Below, piece after piece: positions 37,221 through 45,763 of a DNA stretch of 64,000 nucleotides; position 1 is the first letter of the stretch, and each line of letters starts with the position of its first letter. This DNA is from Methylococcales bacterium. GTDB lineage: Bacteria; Pseudomonadota; Gammaproteobacteria; Methylococcales; Methylomonadaceae. Where the stretch lies: NCBI GenBank assembly GCA_028707085.1, contig JAQTUW010000004.1:87733-151732 (forward strand), in the 5' to 3' direction. The notes under the pieces are model-generated. The model did not search any database. It was given only the letters and a program-made list of their open reading frames with translations, and was not told the DNA's origin. Made by a program: the position numbers and the translations under genes.

Positions 37221-38027
37221 TTGGTCATGAGCATGAAATCCGAATATCGGTTGGATAAAGCCAAAATCCAACGCGCTTTTGCCGCCGCCGCCGATAGTTA
37301 CGATGCGGCGGCGGCATTGCAAAGACAGGTGGGTTTGACGCTGCTGCGCAGATTCCCGTTACAGCCACAGCCCGGCGTGATTTTGGATCTGGGCTGCGGC
37401 ACCGGTTTTTTAACCCGGCAGATGGTGGTAAGTTTTGAGCATCAGCCTAGGCTGGCTATGGATATTGCCTTGCCGATGCTGGCGGCCAGTCGGCAGCGGA
37501 ATACGGGTTTATCTGTTCAATACCTGTGCGCCGATGCCGAAAAAATGCCGTTCAGGGCGGGCTGTATCCAACAGGTGTATTCCAATCTGGCCTTGCAGTG
37601 GTGTCAGCTGGCGACTGTATTTGCAGATTGCCGGAGGCTGTTGGCGGCGGACGGGCAATTGGTGTTCGCCACTTTTGGCCCGGCCACCTTGCGGGAGTTG
37701 AAAGCCGCTTGGATGGCGGTGGATGATTTTTCGCATGTGAACGAGTTTGTCGGTGCTGTTCAGATAGACGCTTGTTTGCGGCAGGCCGGTTTTCAGCAGA
37801 TTGCCTGTGAAACAGTGGTCTACCCGGTTGCTTACCCCTCGGTCATGGCGCTGATGCGGGAGTTGAAGGGATTGGGGGCGCATAATGTCAACACCGCCAG
37901 AAACCGGGAAATGACCACCCGCAAACAAATGCAGAAGATGATCGCCAGCTATGAGGCCGGCATGGCGGGGGCGGAGATCATCGCCAGTTATGAAATCATT
38001 TATGTTCGGGCAGGCAGACAAGTATGA
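37221..38027 (+). CDS. bioC: Malonyl-ACP O-methyltransferase
   Basis: About 264-268 residues; ATG 37227 or 37233 are likelier starts than the TTG at 37221. The AdoMet-binding motif is VILDLGCGTGFLTRQ near residue 56, and FAAAADSYDAAAALQRQV is the BioC N-terminal signature. FATFGPATLRELK and LRQAGFQQI complete the family pattern. It methylates malonyl-ACP so that the fatty acid machinery can build the pimeloyl chain. Overlaps bioD by 4 bases. Confidence 0.95.
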   Translation: MVMSMKSEYRLDKAKIQRAFAAAADSYDAAAALQRQVGLTLLRRFPLQPQPGVILDLGCGTGFLTRQMVVSFEHQPRLAMDIALPMLAASRQRNTGLSVQYLCADAEKMPFRAGCIQQVYSNLALQWCQLATVFADCRRLLAADGQLVFATFGPATLRELKAAWMAVDDFSHVNEFVGAVQIDACLRQAGFQQIACETVVYPVAYPSVMALMRELKGLGAHNVNTARNREMTTRKQMQKMIASYEAGMAGAEIIASYEIIYVRAGRQV

Positions 38028-38701
38028 AGCGCCGTGGTTTTTTTATCACAGGAACCGATACCAATATCGGCAAAACCTGGGCCACTGTGGCGCTAATGCG
38101 TAAATTCCGGCAATTGGGGCATACGGTAGCCGGCATGAAGCCGGTGGCGTCCGGTTGTGAATGGCGGGATGGCCGATTAATGAACCAGGATGCGCTGCTG
38201 ATTCAGGAGAACGCTTTTCCTGCGCTGGCATATGAGCAGATTAATCCGTATGCATTCGAACCGGCGGTTTCGCCGCATCTGGCCTGCGCCGGCGCGGAGG
38301 TCAGCGTGGAGGCCATTCTGGTTGCCTATGACAGCCTGCAGGCTCAGGCGGAAACGGTGCTGGTGGAAGGCGCGGGCGGCTGGTTGAGTCCATTGAGCCT
38401 GACGCTGGATAATGCCGGGCTGGCCGGGGCGTTGCAAATCCCGGTATTGCTGGTGGTGGGTATGCGGCTGGGATGTATCAACCAGGCTAGGCTCAGTTAT
38501 CAGGCCATACGCCATAGCGGCGTCGCCTGTGCCGGCTGGATAGCGGCCGGTATCGATCCGGACATGCAGCAGGCCGCGGCCTGCGTGGATTTTTTACAGG
38601 ATCATCTGGACATGCCGCTGCTGGCCGTGTTGCCCCATTCGCCGGCAGCGGATTTCGATTTGCTGGCGGCAAAATTTAAATGTCTTGAATTCTTGATTTA
38701 G
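38024..38701 (+). CDS. bioD: Dethiobiotin synthetase
   Basis: 225 residues. The P-loop FITGTDTNIGKTW is at residues 7-19, with GMKPVASGC and VLVEGAGGWLSPL further on, all standard for BioD. It closes the ureido ring with CO2 and ATP. bioA is not in this operon or window, so the DAPA aminotransferase must lie elsewhere. Its last codons overlap the FNR-type box for the next gene. Confidence 0.95.
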   Translation: MKRRGFFITGTDTNIGKTWATVALMRKFRQLGHTVAGMKPVASGCEWRDGRLMNQDALLIQENAFPALAYEQINPYAFEPAVSPHLACAGAEVSVEAILVAYDSLQAQAETVLVEGAGGWLSPLSLTLDNAGLAGALQIPVLLVVGMRLGCINQARLSYQAIRHSGVACAGWIAAGIDPDMQQAAACVDFLQDHLDMPLLAVLPHSPAADFDLLAAKFKCLEFLI

Positions 38702-38706
38702 ATCAA
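38693..38706 (+). promoter_or_regulatory. FNR/ANR-type operator before bacteriohemerythrin
   Basis: TTGATTTAGATCAA is a perfect TTGAT-N4-ATCAA box overlapping the bioD stop. A possible -10 (TATAAA, 38744-38749) puts its centre near -56. Position is consistent with an activator site, though not exactly at -41.5 or -61.5. Confidence 0.65.
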
Positions 38707-38768
38707 CATCGCCCAGGCCTGAATGACGACAATAGCGACTCCCTATAAAAACAACGAGGAGACCTATC

Positions 38769-39164
38769 ATGGCTTTAATTACCTGGACTGCCGAACAATT
38801 TGGCACTGGCGTCGGCTTTGCGGACGAAGAGCATAAAATCCTGTTCGGCCTGCTGAATAAATTGTATGATGAAGCTACCAGCGGCGCGTCGCGCGATACT
38901 GTCGGCGCTTCGCTGGATGCGCTGATTGCATATGTCGTCGATCATTTTGCCCATGAAGAAAAGGAAATGATTGCAAAAAACTTTGGCGGTTACGATCGTC
39001 ATAAGGCAGAGCATGTTGCTTTTGTCGGCATTGCCGCCGACCTGCAAAAAAAATTCCATTCAGGTGACGCGGAAGTGACTGAAGAAGTTGGACAATTGGT
39101 AAAAGGCTGGCTTGATAATCACATCCCTACTTTCGACAAGTCTTACTCCGAAGCGCTGAAATAA
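38769..39164 (+). CDS. Bacteriohemerythrin
   Basis: 131 residues, single domain. The di-iron ligands can all be seen: His22 (DEEHK), His59 and Glu63 (DHFAHEE), His78 and His82 (RHKAEH), and His118 with Asp123 (NHIPTFD). This is the complete hemerythrin set. In Methylococcus the homologue carries O2 to the particulate methane monooxygenase; the same role here is inference. A strong ribosome site (GAGGAG) precedes the ATG, and an FNR-type box lies upstream. A terminator follows at 39197. Confidence 0.95.
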   Translation: MALITWTAEQFGTGVGFADEEHKILFGLLNKLYDEATSGASRDTVGASLDALIAYVVDHFAHEEKEMIAKNFGGYDRHKAEHVAFVGIAADLQKKFHSGDAEVTEEVGQLVKGWLDNHIPTFDKSYSEALK

Positions 39165-39196
39165 TTGCAGCAGAGACGTTTTTCAGGCGGTAAAAG

Positions 39197-39231
39197 AGGC
39201 TTGCGGGCAGTGATGCTCCCAAGCCTTTTTT
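39197..39231 (+). terminator. Terminator after bacteriohemerythrin
   Basis: Arms AGGCTTG and CAAGCCT with partly paired inner bases, followed by TTTTTT, 33 bases after the stop. It makes bacteriohemerythrin a single-gene unit. Confidence 0.75.
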
Positions 39232-39411
39232 ATGTCTGTCGGCGAAACAGAAAAAGCTCTTCTGGTGAACCGGTGGTTGATGAGTTAAAATTAACCGGAT
39301 AAATCTAAGATAATTATTGTAAAGGGAACGGCTGTCCGATCTGGTTCGGGTTGCAGGATTACACAAGATATAACGCATACAAGTTTATAACTACTATCGG
39401 GAGGCTGCTCC

Positions 39412-40542
39412 GTGAAAAAAACCAAGCAACTGCTCGTATGTCTGGTGTTGATGTCCCTGGGACTCGGCTCTGCGCATGCGGACTATAAACTCAACCTAAT
39501 GCAGGGGGTTACACAACTCAGTCATGAGCTTTATGGTCTGCATATGCTCGTGCTGTGGATCTGTGTATTCATCGGCATCGCTGTATTCGGCACCATGTTT
39601 TATTCGATTTACCACCACCGTAAATCAAAAGGCCATGTTGCGGAGCAGTTCCACGAGAACACCACTGTTGAAATTATCTGGACCATCATCCCGACCCTGA
39701 TACTGGTGGGCATGGCTGTGCCGGCCACCAAAGCGGTAATCGATCTGGACAAGGTTCAGGATACCGAAATGACGATCAAGGTGACCGGCAAGCAATGGTA
39801 CTGGGATTACGAATATCTGGACAACGGCGTTCATTTTGAAAGCCATCTGGATGAAGCCAGTGAAAAAACGCATCGTATCAGCACGGCCGATCCGAGAACC
39901 GTGGCCAATTATTTGCTGGAAGTCGACAGGCCGCTGGTCGTGCCGGTCAAAAAGAAAATTCGCCTCCTGTTTACCGCGGCCGATGTCATCCATTCCTGGT
40001 GGGTGCCGGATTTAGGCTGGAAAAAGGACGCGAACCCCGGTTTTGTCAATGAAGCCTGGACTTCCGTGGACAAACCCGGTATCTATCGCGGGCAATGTAC
40101 CGAGCTGTGCGGCCGGGATCATGGTTTTATGCCTATTGTGGTGATAGCCATGGAGCAGGCGCAATACGATGCATGGGTCAAGGCAACGCTGGACAAACAG
40201 AATCAGCCGCCTGATTTAAGCGATGAGCCGCGTGCGGTATTGATGTCCAAAGGGGCTTCCGTTTACCTGAAAAACTGTGTAGCCTGTCATCAGATCGATG
40301 GCAAAGGCATATCCGGCTGGTATCCTGCCTTGAGCGGCAGCGTCAAAGTCACCGGCAATATGGATCAGTTGATCGGCTTTATTCAGGCCGGCACCAGTAA
40401 AATGCCTGCTTTCCGCAAATTGCCGGATAATGAACTTGCCGAACTGATTACCTATCTCAGAAATGCGCCTGAACTGGGTAACAATGTTGGCGATGAAATT
40501 CAACCCAATGCAATTACGCCTAAATACGACGACGATGAATAA
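39412..40542 (+). CDS. coxB: Cytochrome c oxidase subunit II with fused cytochrome c domain
   Basis: 376 residues from GTG 39412 (GGGAGG upstream). After a signal peptide ending AHA come two membrane segments (HMLVLWICVFIGIAVFG and TVEIIWTIIPTLILVGMA), then the CuA domain with GQCTELCGRDHGFMP near residue 228, then a C-terminal cytochrome c domain with CVACHQIDGKG near 289 and Met in TSKMPAF. The fused type (caa3-like) takes electrons from a donor cytochrome c. First gene of the oxidase operon. Confidence 0.96.
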   Translation: MKKTKQLLVCLVLMSLGLGSAHADYKLNLMQGVTQLSHELYGLHMLVLWICVFIGIAVFGTMFYSIYHHRKSKGHVAEQFHENTTVEIIWTIIPTLILVGMAVPATKAVIDLDKVQDTEMTIKVTGKQWYWDYEYLDNGVHFESHLDEASEKTHRISTADPRTVANYLLEVDRPLVVPVKKKIRLLFTAADVIHSWWVPDLGWKKDANPGFVNEAWTSVDKPGIYRGQCTELCGRDHGFMPIVVIAMEQAQYDAWVKATLDKQNQPPDLSDEPRAVLMSKGASVYLKNCVACHQIDGKGISGWYPALSGSVKVTGNMDQLIGFIQAGTSKMPAFRKLPDNELAELITYLRNAPELGNNVGDEIQPNAITPKYDDDE

Positions 40543-40594
40543 GCCATTCATTTTCTCATTGAACGCATTTTTAATTTTTGTTGAGGTATAGAGT

Positions 40595-42217
40595 ATGAGT
40601 GCTGTCGTAGCTGAACATGATCACCATGATCATGAACATGAACATCACGGCCCCGAAAAGGGTATTTTGCGGTGGATCATTACCACCAACCATAAAGACA
40701 TAGGCACCTTGTATCTGCTGTTTGCGCTGGTGATGTTTTTCGTGGGCGGCACGATGGCTCTGGTCATTCGCGCCGAGTTGTTCGAACCCGGTCTACAGTT
40801 TGTCGATCCGAACTTCTTCAACTCCATGACCACCATGCATGCGCTGGTCATGGTATTCGGAGCGGTCATGCCCGCCTTCGTCGGCCTGGCCAACTGGCAG
40901 ATTCCGATGATGATAGGCGCGCCGGACATGGCGCTGCCGCGGATGAACAACATGAGTTTCTGGATGCTGGTGGCGGGCGTGCTTTTGATCGCCAGCACAC
41001 TGTTCATGGAAGGTGGCGCGCCTGCGGCTGGCTGGACTTTCTATCCGCCGCTGGTGATGCAGACCGGAAAAGCCTTCCCGTTTGCGATATTCGCCGTGCA
41101 TTTGCTGGGGGTTTCCTCCATCATGGGCGCGATCAACATCATCGCCACCATATTTAATATGCGCGCTCCCGGTATGACGTTAATGAAAATGCCGCTGTTT
41201 GTCTGGACCTGGCTGATTACCGCGTTTTTGCTGATTGCCATCATGCCGGTATTTGCAGGCGCGGTCACCATGCTGCTGACCGACCGGTTTTTCAATACCA
41301 GCTTTTTCAATGCCGCCGGCGGCGGCGATCCGGTGCTCTATCAGCATATTTTCTGGTTTTTTGGACACCCTGAAGTTTATGTGATGATTTTACCTACCTT
41401 CGGCGTGGCTTCAACCATTATTCCGGTTTTTGCTCGTAAACCGCTGTTCGGTTATTCGTCCATGGTTTATGCGACAGCAGCGATTGCATTCCTGTCATTT
41501 ATCGTTTGGGCTCACCACATGTATTCCGTGGGTCTGCCGATTGCCGGCGAACTGTATTTCATGTACGCCACCATGCTGATTGCGATTCCGACCGGGGTGA
41601 AGGTGTTCAACTGGACGGCGACCATGTGGAAAGGCTCCATGACGTTCGAAACGCCGATGCTGTTTTCGATCGCCTTTGTCGTGCTGTTCACCATGGGCGG
41701 TTTCACCGGTCTGATGATGTCGGTTGCACCGGTAGACTTTCAGTACCATGATACCTATTTCATCGTTGCCCACTTTCATTACACTCTGGTGCCCGCATCC
41801 ATCTTCATCCTGATGGCTGCCGGTTACTTCTGGCTGCCTAAATGGACCGGCCACATGTACAATGAAAGAATCGGCAAACTGCACTTCTGGTTGTCCGTGG
41901 TATCGGTAAATATCCTGTTCTTTCCTCAGCATTTTCTGGGTCTGGCCGGTATGCCGCGCCGTATTCCCGATTATGCGGTGCAATTTGCAGACTGGAACAT
42001 GGTTTCCAGTATCGGTGCCTTCATGTATGGTTTCAGCCAGTTATTGTTTGTCTACATCGTTATAGACACCATAAAAGGCGGCACGGGGGAGAAAGTGACG
42101 GATGAGGTATGGGAAGACGCGAGCAAGCACGGTCTGGAATGGACTTTGCCTTCGCCACCGCCTTATCATACTTTTACAACGCCGCCTGAAATCATTCCAA
42201 CCGAACATGTGGGGTAA
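40595..42217 (+). CDS. ctaD: Cytochrome c oxidase subunit I
   Basis: 540 residues, 12 membrane segments. TTMHALVMVFGAVMPAF carries a heme a ligand His, WFFGHPEVYVMILP the CuB His cross-linked to Tyr, AHHMYSVG two CuB His, and VAHFHYTLV the heme a3/a ligands. A His-rich N-terminus (EHDHHDHEHEHHG) is unusual and may bind metal. This is the core proton-pumping subunit. Confidence 0.97.
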   Translation: MSAVVAEHDHHDHEHEHHGPEKGILRWIITTNHKDIGTLYLLFALVMFFVGGTMALVIRAELFEPGLQFVDPNFFNSMTTMHALVMVFGAVMPAFVGLANWQIPMMIGAPDMALPRMNNMSFWMLVAGVLLIASTLFMEGGAPAAGWTFYPPLVMQTGKAFPFAIFAVHLLGVSSIMGAINIIATIFNMRAPGMTLMKMPLFVWTWLITAFLLIAIMPVFAGAVTMLLTDRFFNTSFFNAAGGGDPVLYQHIFWFFGHPEVYVMILPTFGVASTIIPVFARKPLFGYSSMVYATAAIAFLSFIVWAHHMYSVGLPIAGELYFMYATMLIAIPTGVKVFNWTATMWKGSMTFETPMLFSIAFVVLFTMGGFTGLMMSVAPVDFQYHDTYFIVAHFHYTLVPASIFILMAAGYFWLPKWTGHMYNERIGKLHFWLSVVSVNILFFPQHFLGLAGMPRRIPDYAVQFADWNMVSSIGAFMYGFSQLLFVYIVIDTIKGGTGEKVTDEVWEDASKHGLEWTLPSPPPYHTFTTPPEIIPTEHVG

Positions 42218-42283
42218 TCCGGCCCGCCGGCAGTAAAAAACGCGCGCCGTTGGGCGAAAACCGGCGGCGTGAGGGGTGACGAT

Positions 42284-42382
42284 ATGAATACAAAGACAAA
42301 AAATATTTTGACAGCAGTGGTGCTGGTGGCGGTGGCTGCGACAATTTATGTTTTCGCCGTTTTGAGAGCAATCTCCCAATGA
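42284..42382 (+). CDS. 32-residue membrane protein in the oxidase operon
   Basis: A short frame with GAGGGG ten bases before the ATG. It encodes NTKTKN, one hydrophobic helix (ILTAVVLVAVAATIYVFAVL) and RAISQ, and its TGA overlaps the ctaG start (ATGA). Small one-helix proteins at this spot between ctaD and ctaG occur in other proteobacteria as oxidase assembly proteins; the role is inferred from position. Confidence 0.75.
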   Translation: MNTKTKNILTAVVLVAVAATIYVFAVLRAISQ

Positions 42383-42930
42383 GCGAGGATTTGCACGGCA
42401 AGAACAGCAGACTGGTCAGGAAACTGGTCTTGATTGTGGTTCTGATGTTTGGATTCGGGTATGCGCTGGTACCGCTCTACGATGTGTTATGCAATATCGC
42501 CGGGCAGAATATCAAGCTGGAAGGCACGGATGTTGCGACCGTAAACGAAGCAGCCTATGCAGTTGACGAAAACAGGGAAGTAAGGGTGGAGTTTATTACC
42601 TCCGTCAATGAAAGAACGCCGATGACCTTTCGGGCCGACACGCCAAGCATCAACGTGCATCCCGGGCAATATTACACAGTCAGCTTTTACGCCAGGAACA
42701 ACAGCGACAAGCCGTTAAAGGCGCAGGCCATACCCAGTATTTCACCTGGACTGGCGGAAGAATATTTTAAGAAAACGCAATGTTTTTGTTTTACAACCCA
42801 GACTTTTGCAGCAAATGAGGAAAAAACCATGCCGGTCAGGTTTGTGGTTGATCCAAAATTGCCGGAACGCTATAAAACAATTACCTTGTCATATACCTTT
42901 TTTGATCGAACAAACAGCATAGAAAATTAA
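42379..42930 (+). CDS. ctaG: Cytochrome c oxidase assembly protein CtaG/Cox11
   Basis: 183 residues. One N-terminal membrane helix (LVLIVVLMFGFGYALVPLYDV) with LCNIAGQN, then a periplasmic immunoglobulin-like domain. Copper-binding Cys lie in KTQCFCFTTQTF, and MPVRFVVDP closes the family signature. It delivers copper to the CuB site of subunit I. Starts within the preceding small gene (4-base overlap). Confidence 0.95.
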   Translation: MSEDLHGKNSRLVRKLVLIVVLMFGFGYALVPLYDVLCNIAGQNIKLEGTDVATVNEAAYAVDENREVRVEFITSVNERTPMTFRADTPSINVHPGQYYTVSFYARNNSDKPLKAQAIPSISPGLAEEYFKKTQCFCFTTQTFAANEEKTMPVRFVVDPKLPERYKTITLSYTFFDRTNSIEN

Positions 42931-42945
42931 ATAGAGGGGAAGCGC

Positions 42946-43821
42946 ATGTCAACAAATACAGCTTATTATATCCCGCATAAGGCGGTATGGCCGGTACTGG
43001 CGACCGCCGGTCTGATGCTAACACTGGCCGGATTTGCAAATTATTTAAATGGCTCCAGTATCGGGCCGGGCATGATGGCGACCGGTTTTGTGGTCTTCAT
43101 CGCCATGCTGGGCGCCTGGTTTGCCTTGCAGGCTTCGGAAAGCGAGGCCGGCATGTATAACCATAGCGTGGGCATCTCTTACCGGATGGGCATGATGTGG
43201 TTCATTTTCTCGGAAGTCATGTTTTTCGCGGTGTTTTTCGGCGCATTGTGGTACACCCGTAATATTTCTGTGCCCTGGCTGGGCGAAAGCGGTTTTCTGA
43301 GCGGCCCGGGCCGTTCCACCCATGATGTACTGTGGCCGGCTTATCAGGCTGTCTGGCCAACCAACGGTCCGGCAAATGTGGGCGGTCATTTTGAACCCAT
43401 GGGCGCTTTTGGCCTGCCGTTCCTCAATACCCTGTTACTGTTAAGCAGCGGCGTGACCTGCACCTGGGCGCATCATGGCCTGCTGGCGAAAAAACGCGAT
43501 CAGTTGATGAAAGGCTTATTGGCGACTGTGGCGCTGGGATTTTTGTTCGTTGCCTGTCAGGCCATCGAGTACCATGAAGCCTATACTGAAATGGGCTTGA
43601 CCCTGGGCTCCGGCGTCTACGGCTCCACCTTCTTCATGCTGACCGGCTTTCATGGCTTGCATGTCTGCATAGGCGCCATTATTTTGTCGGTGGTGCTGTT
43701 CAGAAGCTGGAGAGGCCATTTTACACCGGAAAATCATTTTGCATTCGAAGCGGCTGCCTGGTACTGGCATTTCGTCGATGTGGTATGGCTGGGACTGTTC
43801 ATTTTTGTGTATCTGCTTTAA
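42946..43821 (+). CDS. ctaE: Cytochrome c oxidase subunit III
   Basis: 291 residues with seven predicted membrane segments. WFIFSEVMFFAVFFGALWY, the membrane Glu in QAIEYHEAYTEMG, GFHGLHVCIGAI and the end EAAAWYWHFVDVVWLGLFI are subunit III hallmarks. Follows ctaG by 15 bases. A strong terminator-like hairpin follows it, so genes farther along may have their own promoter. Confidence 0.97.
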   Translation: MSTNTAYYIPHKAVWPVLATAGLMLTLAGFANYLNGSSIGPGMMATGFVVFIAMLGAWFALQASESEAGMYNHSVGISYRMGMMWFIFSEVMFFAVFFGALWYTRNISVPWLGESGFLSGPGRSTHDVLWPAYQAVWPTNGPANVGGHFEPMGAFGLPFLNTLLLLSSGVTCTWAHHGLLAKKRDQLMKGLLATVALGFLFVACQAIEYHEAYTEMGLTLGSGVYGSTFFMLTGFHGLHVCIGAIILSVVLFRSWRGHFTPENHFAFEAAAWYWHFVDVVWLGLFIFVYLL

Positions 43822-43835
43822 GAATAGCGACATTA

Positions 43836-43871
43836 AAAAGCGCGATCCTTCAAGGGTCGCGCTTTTTTTTT
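43836..43871. terminator. Bidirectional terminator after ctaE
   Basis: Stem GCGCGATCC...GGGTCGCGC flanked by A5 on the left and T9 on the right, 15 bases after the ctaE stop. The A run also makes it usable for the DUF2909 gene on the other strand. Confidence 0.85.
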
Positions 43872-44076
43872 GTTCGGCGGTTCGTTGCTTTGCACCCTGA
43901 CTTGACCGGGCTGATCGGAAAAGCTGTTTGCCGGCTGATTCCTGCATGCGCCGAAATTTGCTTACGGCGTGGCTATTCGTGGTTTAAAGCGATTGGCGGG
44001 ACTGTTTGTGGCCATTCAGGTTTGAACAGAGCGCGAGCAATGAAGCGGGCGGGTGTTAATCCGCTATCCATTCCTG

Positions 44077-44367
44077 TTACTGTTTGTGGTTTAATGTATT
44101 TTGGATCTGGATTTGCTGCATGCGTGCGCCGATGCCTTGCGGCTGGATCAGCCCTGTCGCAAAGGCGATAAAGATCAGGATAAACAATAGCAGAGACAGA
44201 CCGATACGTACCGTAAGGGCTTTGGCTATTTTATTGGATTCTTCACCGTTGCGGGTTCTGGCCAGATGAAACAAAGCCGAACCCAGGCTGGCTATGATAG
44301 CTATAAAAGCAATGAAGGCGAGCGTTTTCATAAAAAGACACACAATATTGATGAACAGATCTGACAT
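44077..44367 (-). CDS. DUF2909 twin-transmembrane protein
   Basis: 96 residues, or 84 from ATG 44331. Two hydrophobic helices (TLAFIAFIAIIASLGSALFHL and LTVRIGLSLLLFILIFIAFA) joined by RTRNGEESNKIAKA, matching the DUF2909 pattern of two helices around a short loop with an ALTxRIGLS motif. It is typically encoded opposite SURF1 in oxidase clusters, as here. Presumed role in oxidase assembly, not proven. Confidence 0.85.
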   Translation of the reverse strand: MSDLFINIVCLFMKTLAFIAFIAIIASLGSALFHLARTRNGEESNKIAKALTVRIGLSLLLFILIFIAFATGLIQPQGIGARMQQIQIQNTLNHKQ

Positions 44368-44431
44368 TTTGGGCTATCAGGCCAGACTTGCCAATAGTTT
44401 TGGATAATAACCGCAGGACAGGAAGAAGATA

Positions 44432-45184
44432 ATGATGAATTTGAACGGCAAATTTAAATTCCCTTTGTTTGGCTGGGTGGTTTATTTACTATTAATGGTT
44501 TTGTTATGCTCTTTGGGATTCTGGCAGGTCAAACGCGCCGAGCAAAAAACATTGTTTTTACAGCAGCAGCAATTGGCGATCGATGCGCCGCTGCTGAATT
44601 TAAATCTTCAGCCCATACTGGACGGCGCCAATCTCGATGCCGTCAGATACCAGAAAGTCGTGGTGGCGGGCCGCTATGATGAGGCGCATCAATTTCTGAT
44701 TGATAATCAGATCATGGACGGCAAGCCGGGTTATTTCGTATTGACGCCTTTTCTGATAGATCAGGAAAAACGTGCAATACTGGTTAACAGGGGCTGGGTT
44801 CCGTTAGGTCGCGACCGTAATAGTCTACCGAATGTGGCGTTGAAAACTACCGTGCTGCAGGTCAATGGCCGTATCAATTTTTTTCCATCGGTCGGTATCA
44901 AATTGAAGGATGCCGAGATACCATCCGATGGCTGGCCCTCGGTGGTGCAGGTTGTCAATCATGATGTGCTGGCCTCCAGACTCGGATACGATCTGTACAG
45001 TTTTCAGATCGAGCTCGATCCCAAAGCCTCTGAAGGCTACCGGCGCAACTGGCAAGTCAGCCCGATTCTATCGCCCGAGAAGCATCTGGCTTATGCAGTA
45101 CAATGGTTTGGGCTGGCGCTGACCCTGACGGCCCTGTTTTTTTGGATAAATAATAGAAAACAAAGTGAAGACTCAGAAGAATAA
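44432..45184 (+). CDS. SURF1-family oxidase assembly protein
   Basis: 250 residues. N-terminal helix (GWVVYLLLMVLLCSLGFWQVKRAEQK) with the SURF1 FWQxxRxxxK pattern, then YDEAHQFLIDNQ, GYFVLTPF, ILVNRGWVP and a C-terminal helix (HLAYAVQWFGLALTLTALFF). SURF1 proteins help insert heme a. The downstream gene starts inside its 3' end. Confidence 0.92.
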   Translation: MMNLNGKFKFPLFGWVVYLLLMVLLCSLGFWQVKRAEQKTLFLQQQQLAIDAPLLNLNLQPILDGANLDAVRYQKVVVAGRYDEAHQFLIDNQIMDGKPGYFVLTPFLIDQEKRAILVNRGWVPLGRDRNSLPNVALKTTVLQVNGRINFFPSVGIKLKDAEIPSDGWPSVVQVVNHDVLASRLGYDLYSFQIELDPKASEGYRRNWQVSPILSPEKHLAYAVQWFGLALTLTALFFWINNRKQSEDSEE

Positions 45185-45761
45185 AAATCGCAGTACCATT
45201 CTGGTGATTTTTGCGATGTCCATCATCCCTTTTGCAATCGCCTGGTATTTTGCAAAAAATCCTGAAACCTTGAGGCTGGGCGCCAATAACGGAGAATTGG
45301 TCACGCCGCCGGTCACCACCGAATCAAGCGAGTTTGCCGGTTACGACCGTTTCAGCGCAGATAACCTCAAGGAACTTCAGGGGCACTGGGTGTTAATTAA
45401 CCCTGTTTCCGAAGAAGGTTGCGACACCGTTTGCGAAGAAACTCTTTACAAGACCAGGCAGATCAGTCTGATGATGGGCAAGGATATTTCCAGAATACGC
45501 CGGGCTGTGGTATTGACTGACAAAACCGTCGAGCCGGCCTTCAGTGTGCAATGGCAGTCTGACGGACATTTATTAAAAATTCTGGCTATGCCGGGGCTAC
45601 AGGAAAAAATTTCAAAAATTATCGGTAATCCGGATGGCGCAGGCAATTTGCTGATCATGGATCCGCTGGGTAATCTGATGATGCGTTACCCGGTGGGCTT
45701 CGATCCTTACAAGGTCAGAAACGACTTGAGCAAGTTGTTAAAAATTTCACAAATTGGTTAA
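45165..45761 (+). CDS. SCO-like membrane-anchored thioredoxin-fold protein
   Basis: 198 residues from GTG 45165, or from ATG 45216. A membrane anchor (STILVIFAMSIIPFAIAWYFA) precedes a periplasmic domain with GHWVLINPVSEEGCDTVCEE, which has a CxxxC pair as in SCO copper chaperones, and a C-terminal NLLIMDPLGNLMMRYPVGF-like segment (given in part) as in the SCO/DUF fold. The conserved SCO His is not obvious. It probably assists copper or heme delivery to the oxidase. Confidence 0.75.
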   Translation: MKTQKNKNRSTILVIFAMSIIPFAIAWYFAKNPETLRLGANNGELVTPPVTTESSEFAGYDRFSADNLKELQGHWVLINPVSEEGCDTVCEETLYKTRQISLMMGKDISRIRRAVVLTDKTVEPAFSVQWQSDGHLLKILAMPGLQEKISKIIGNPDGAGNLLIMDPLGNLMMRYPVGFDPYKVRNDLSKLLKISQIG

Positions 45762-45763
45762 AC

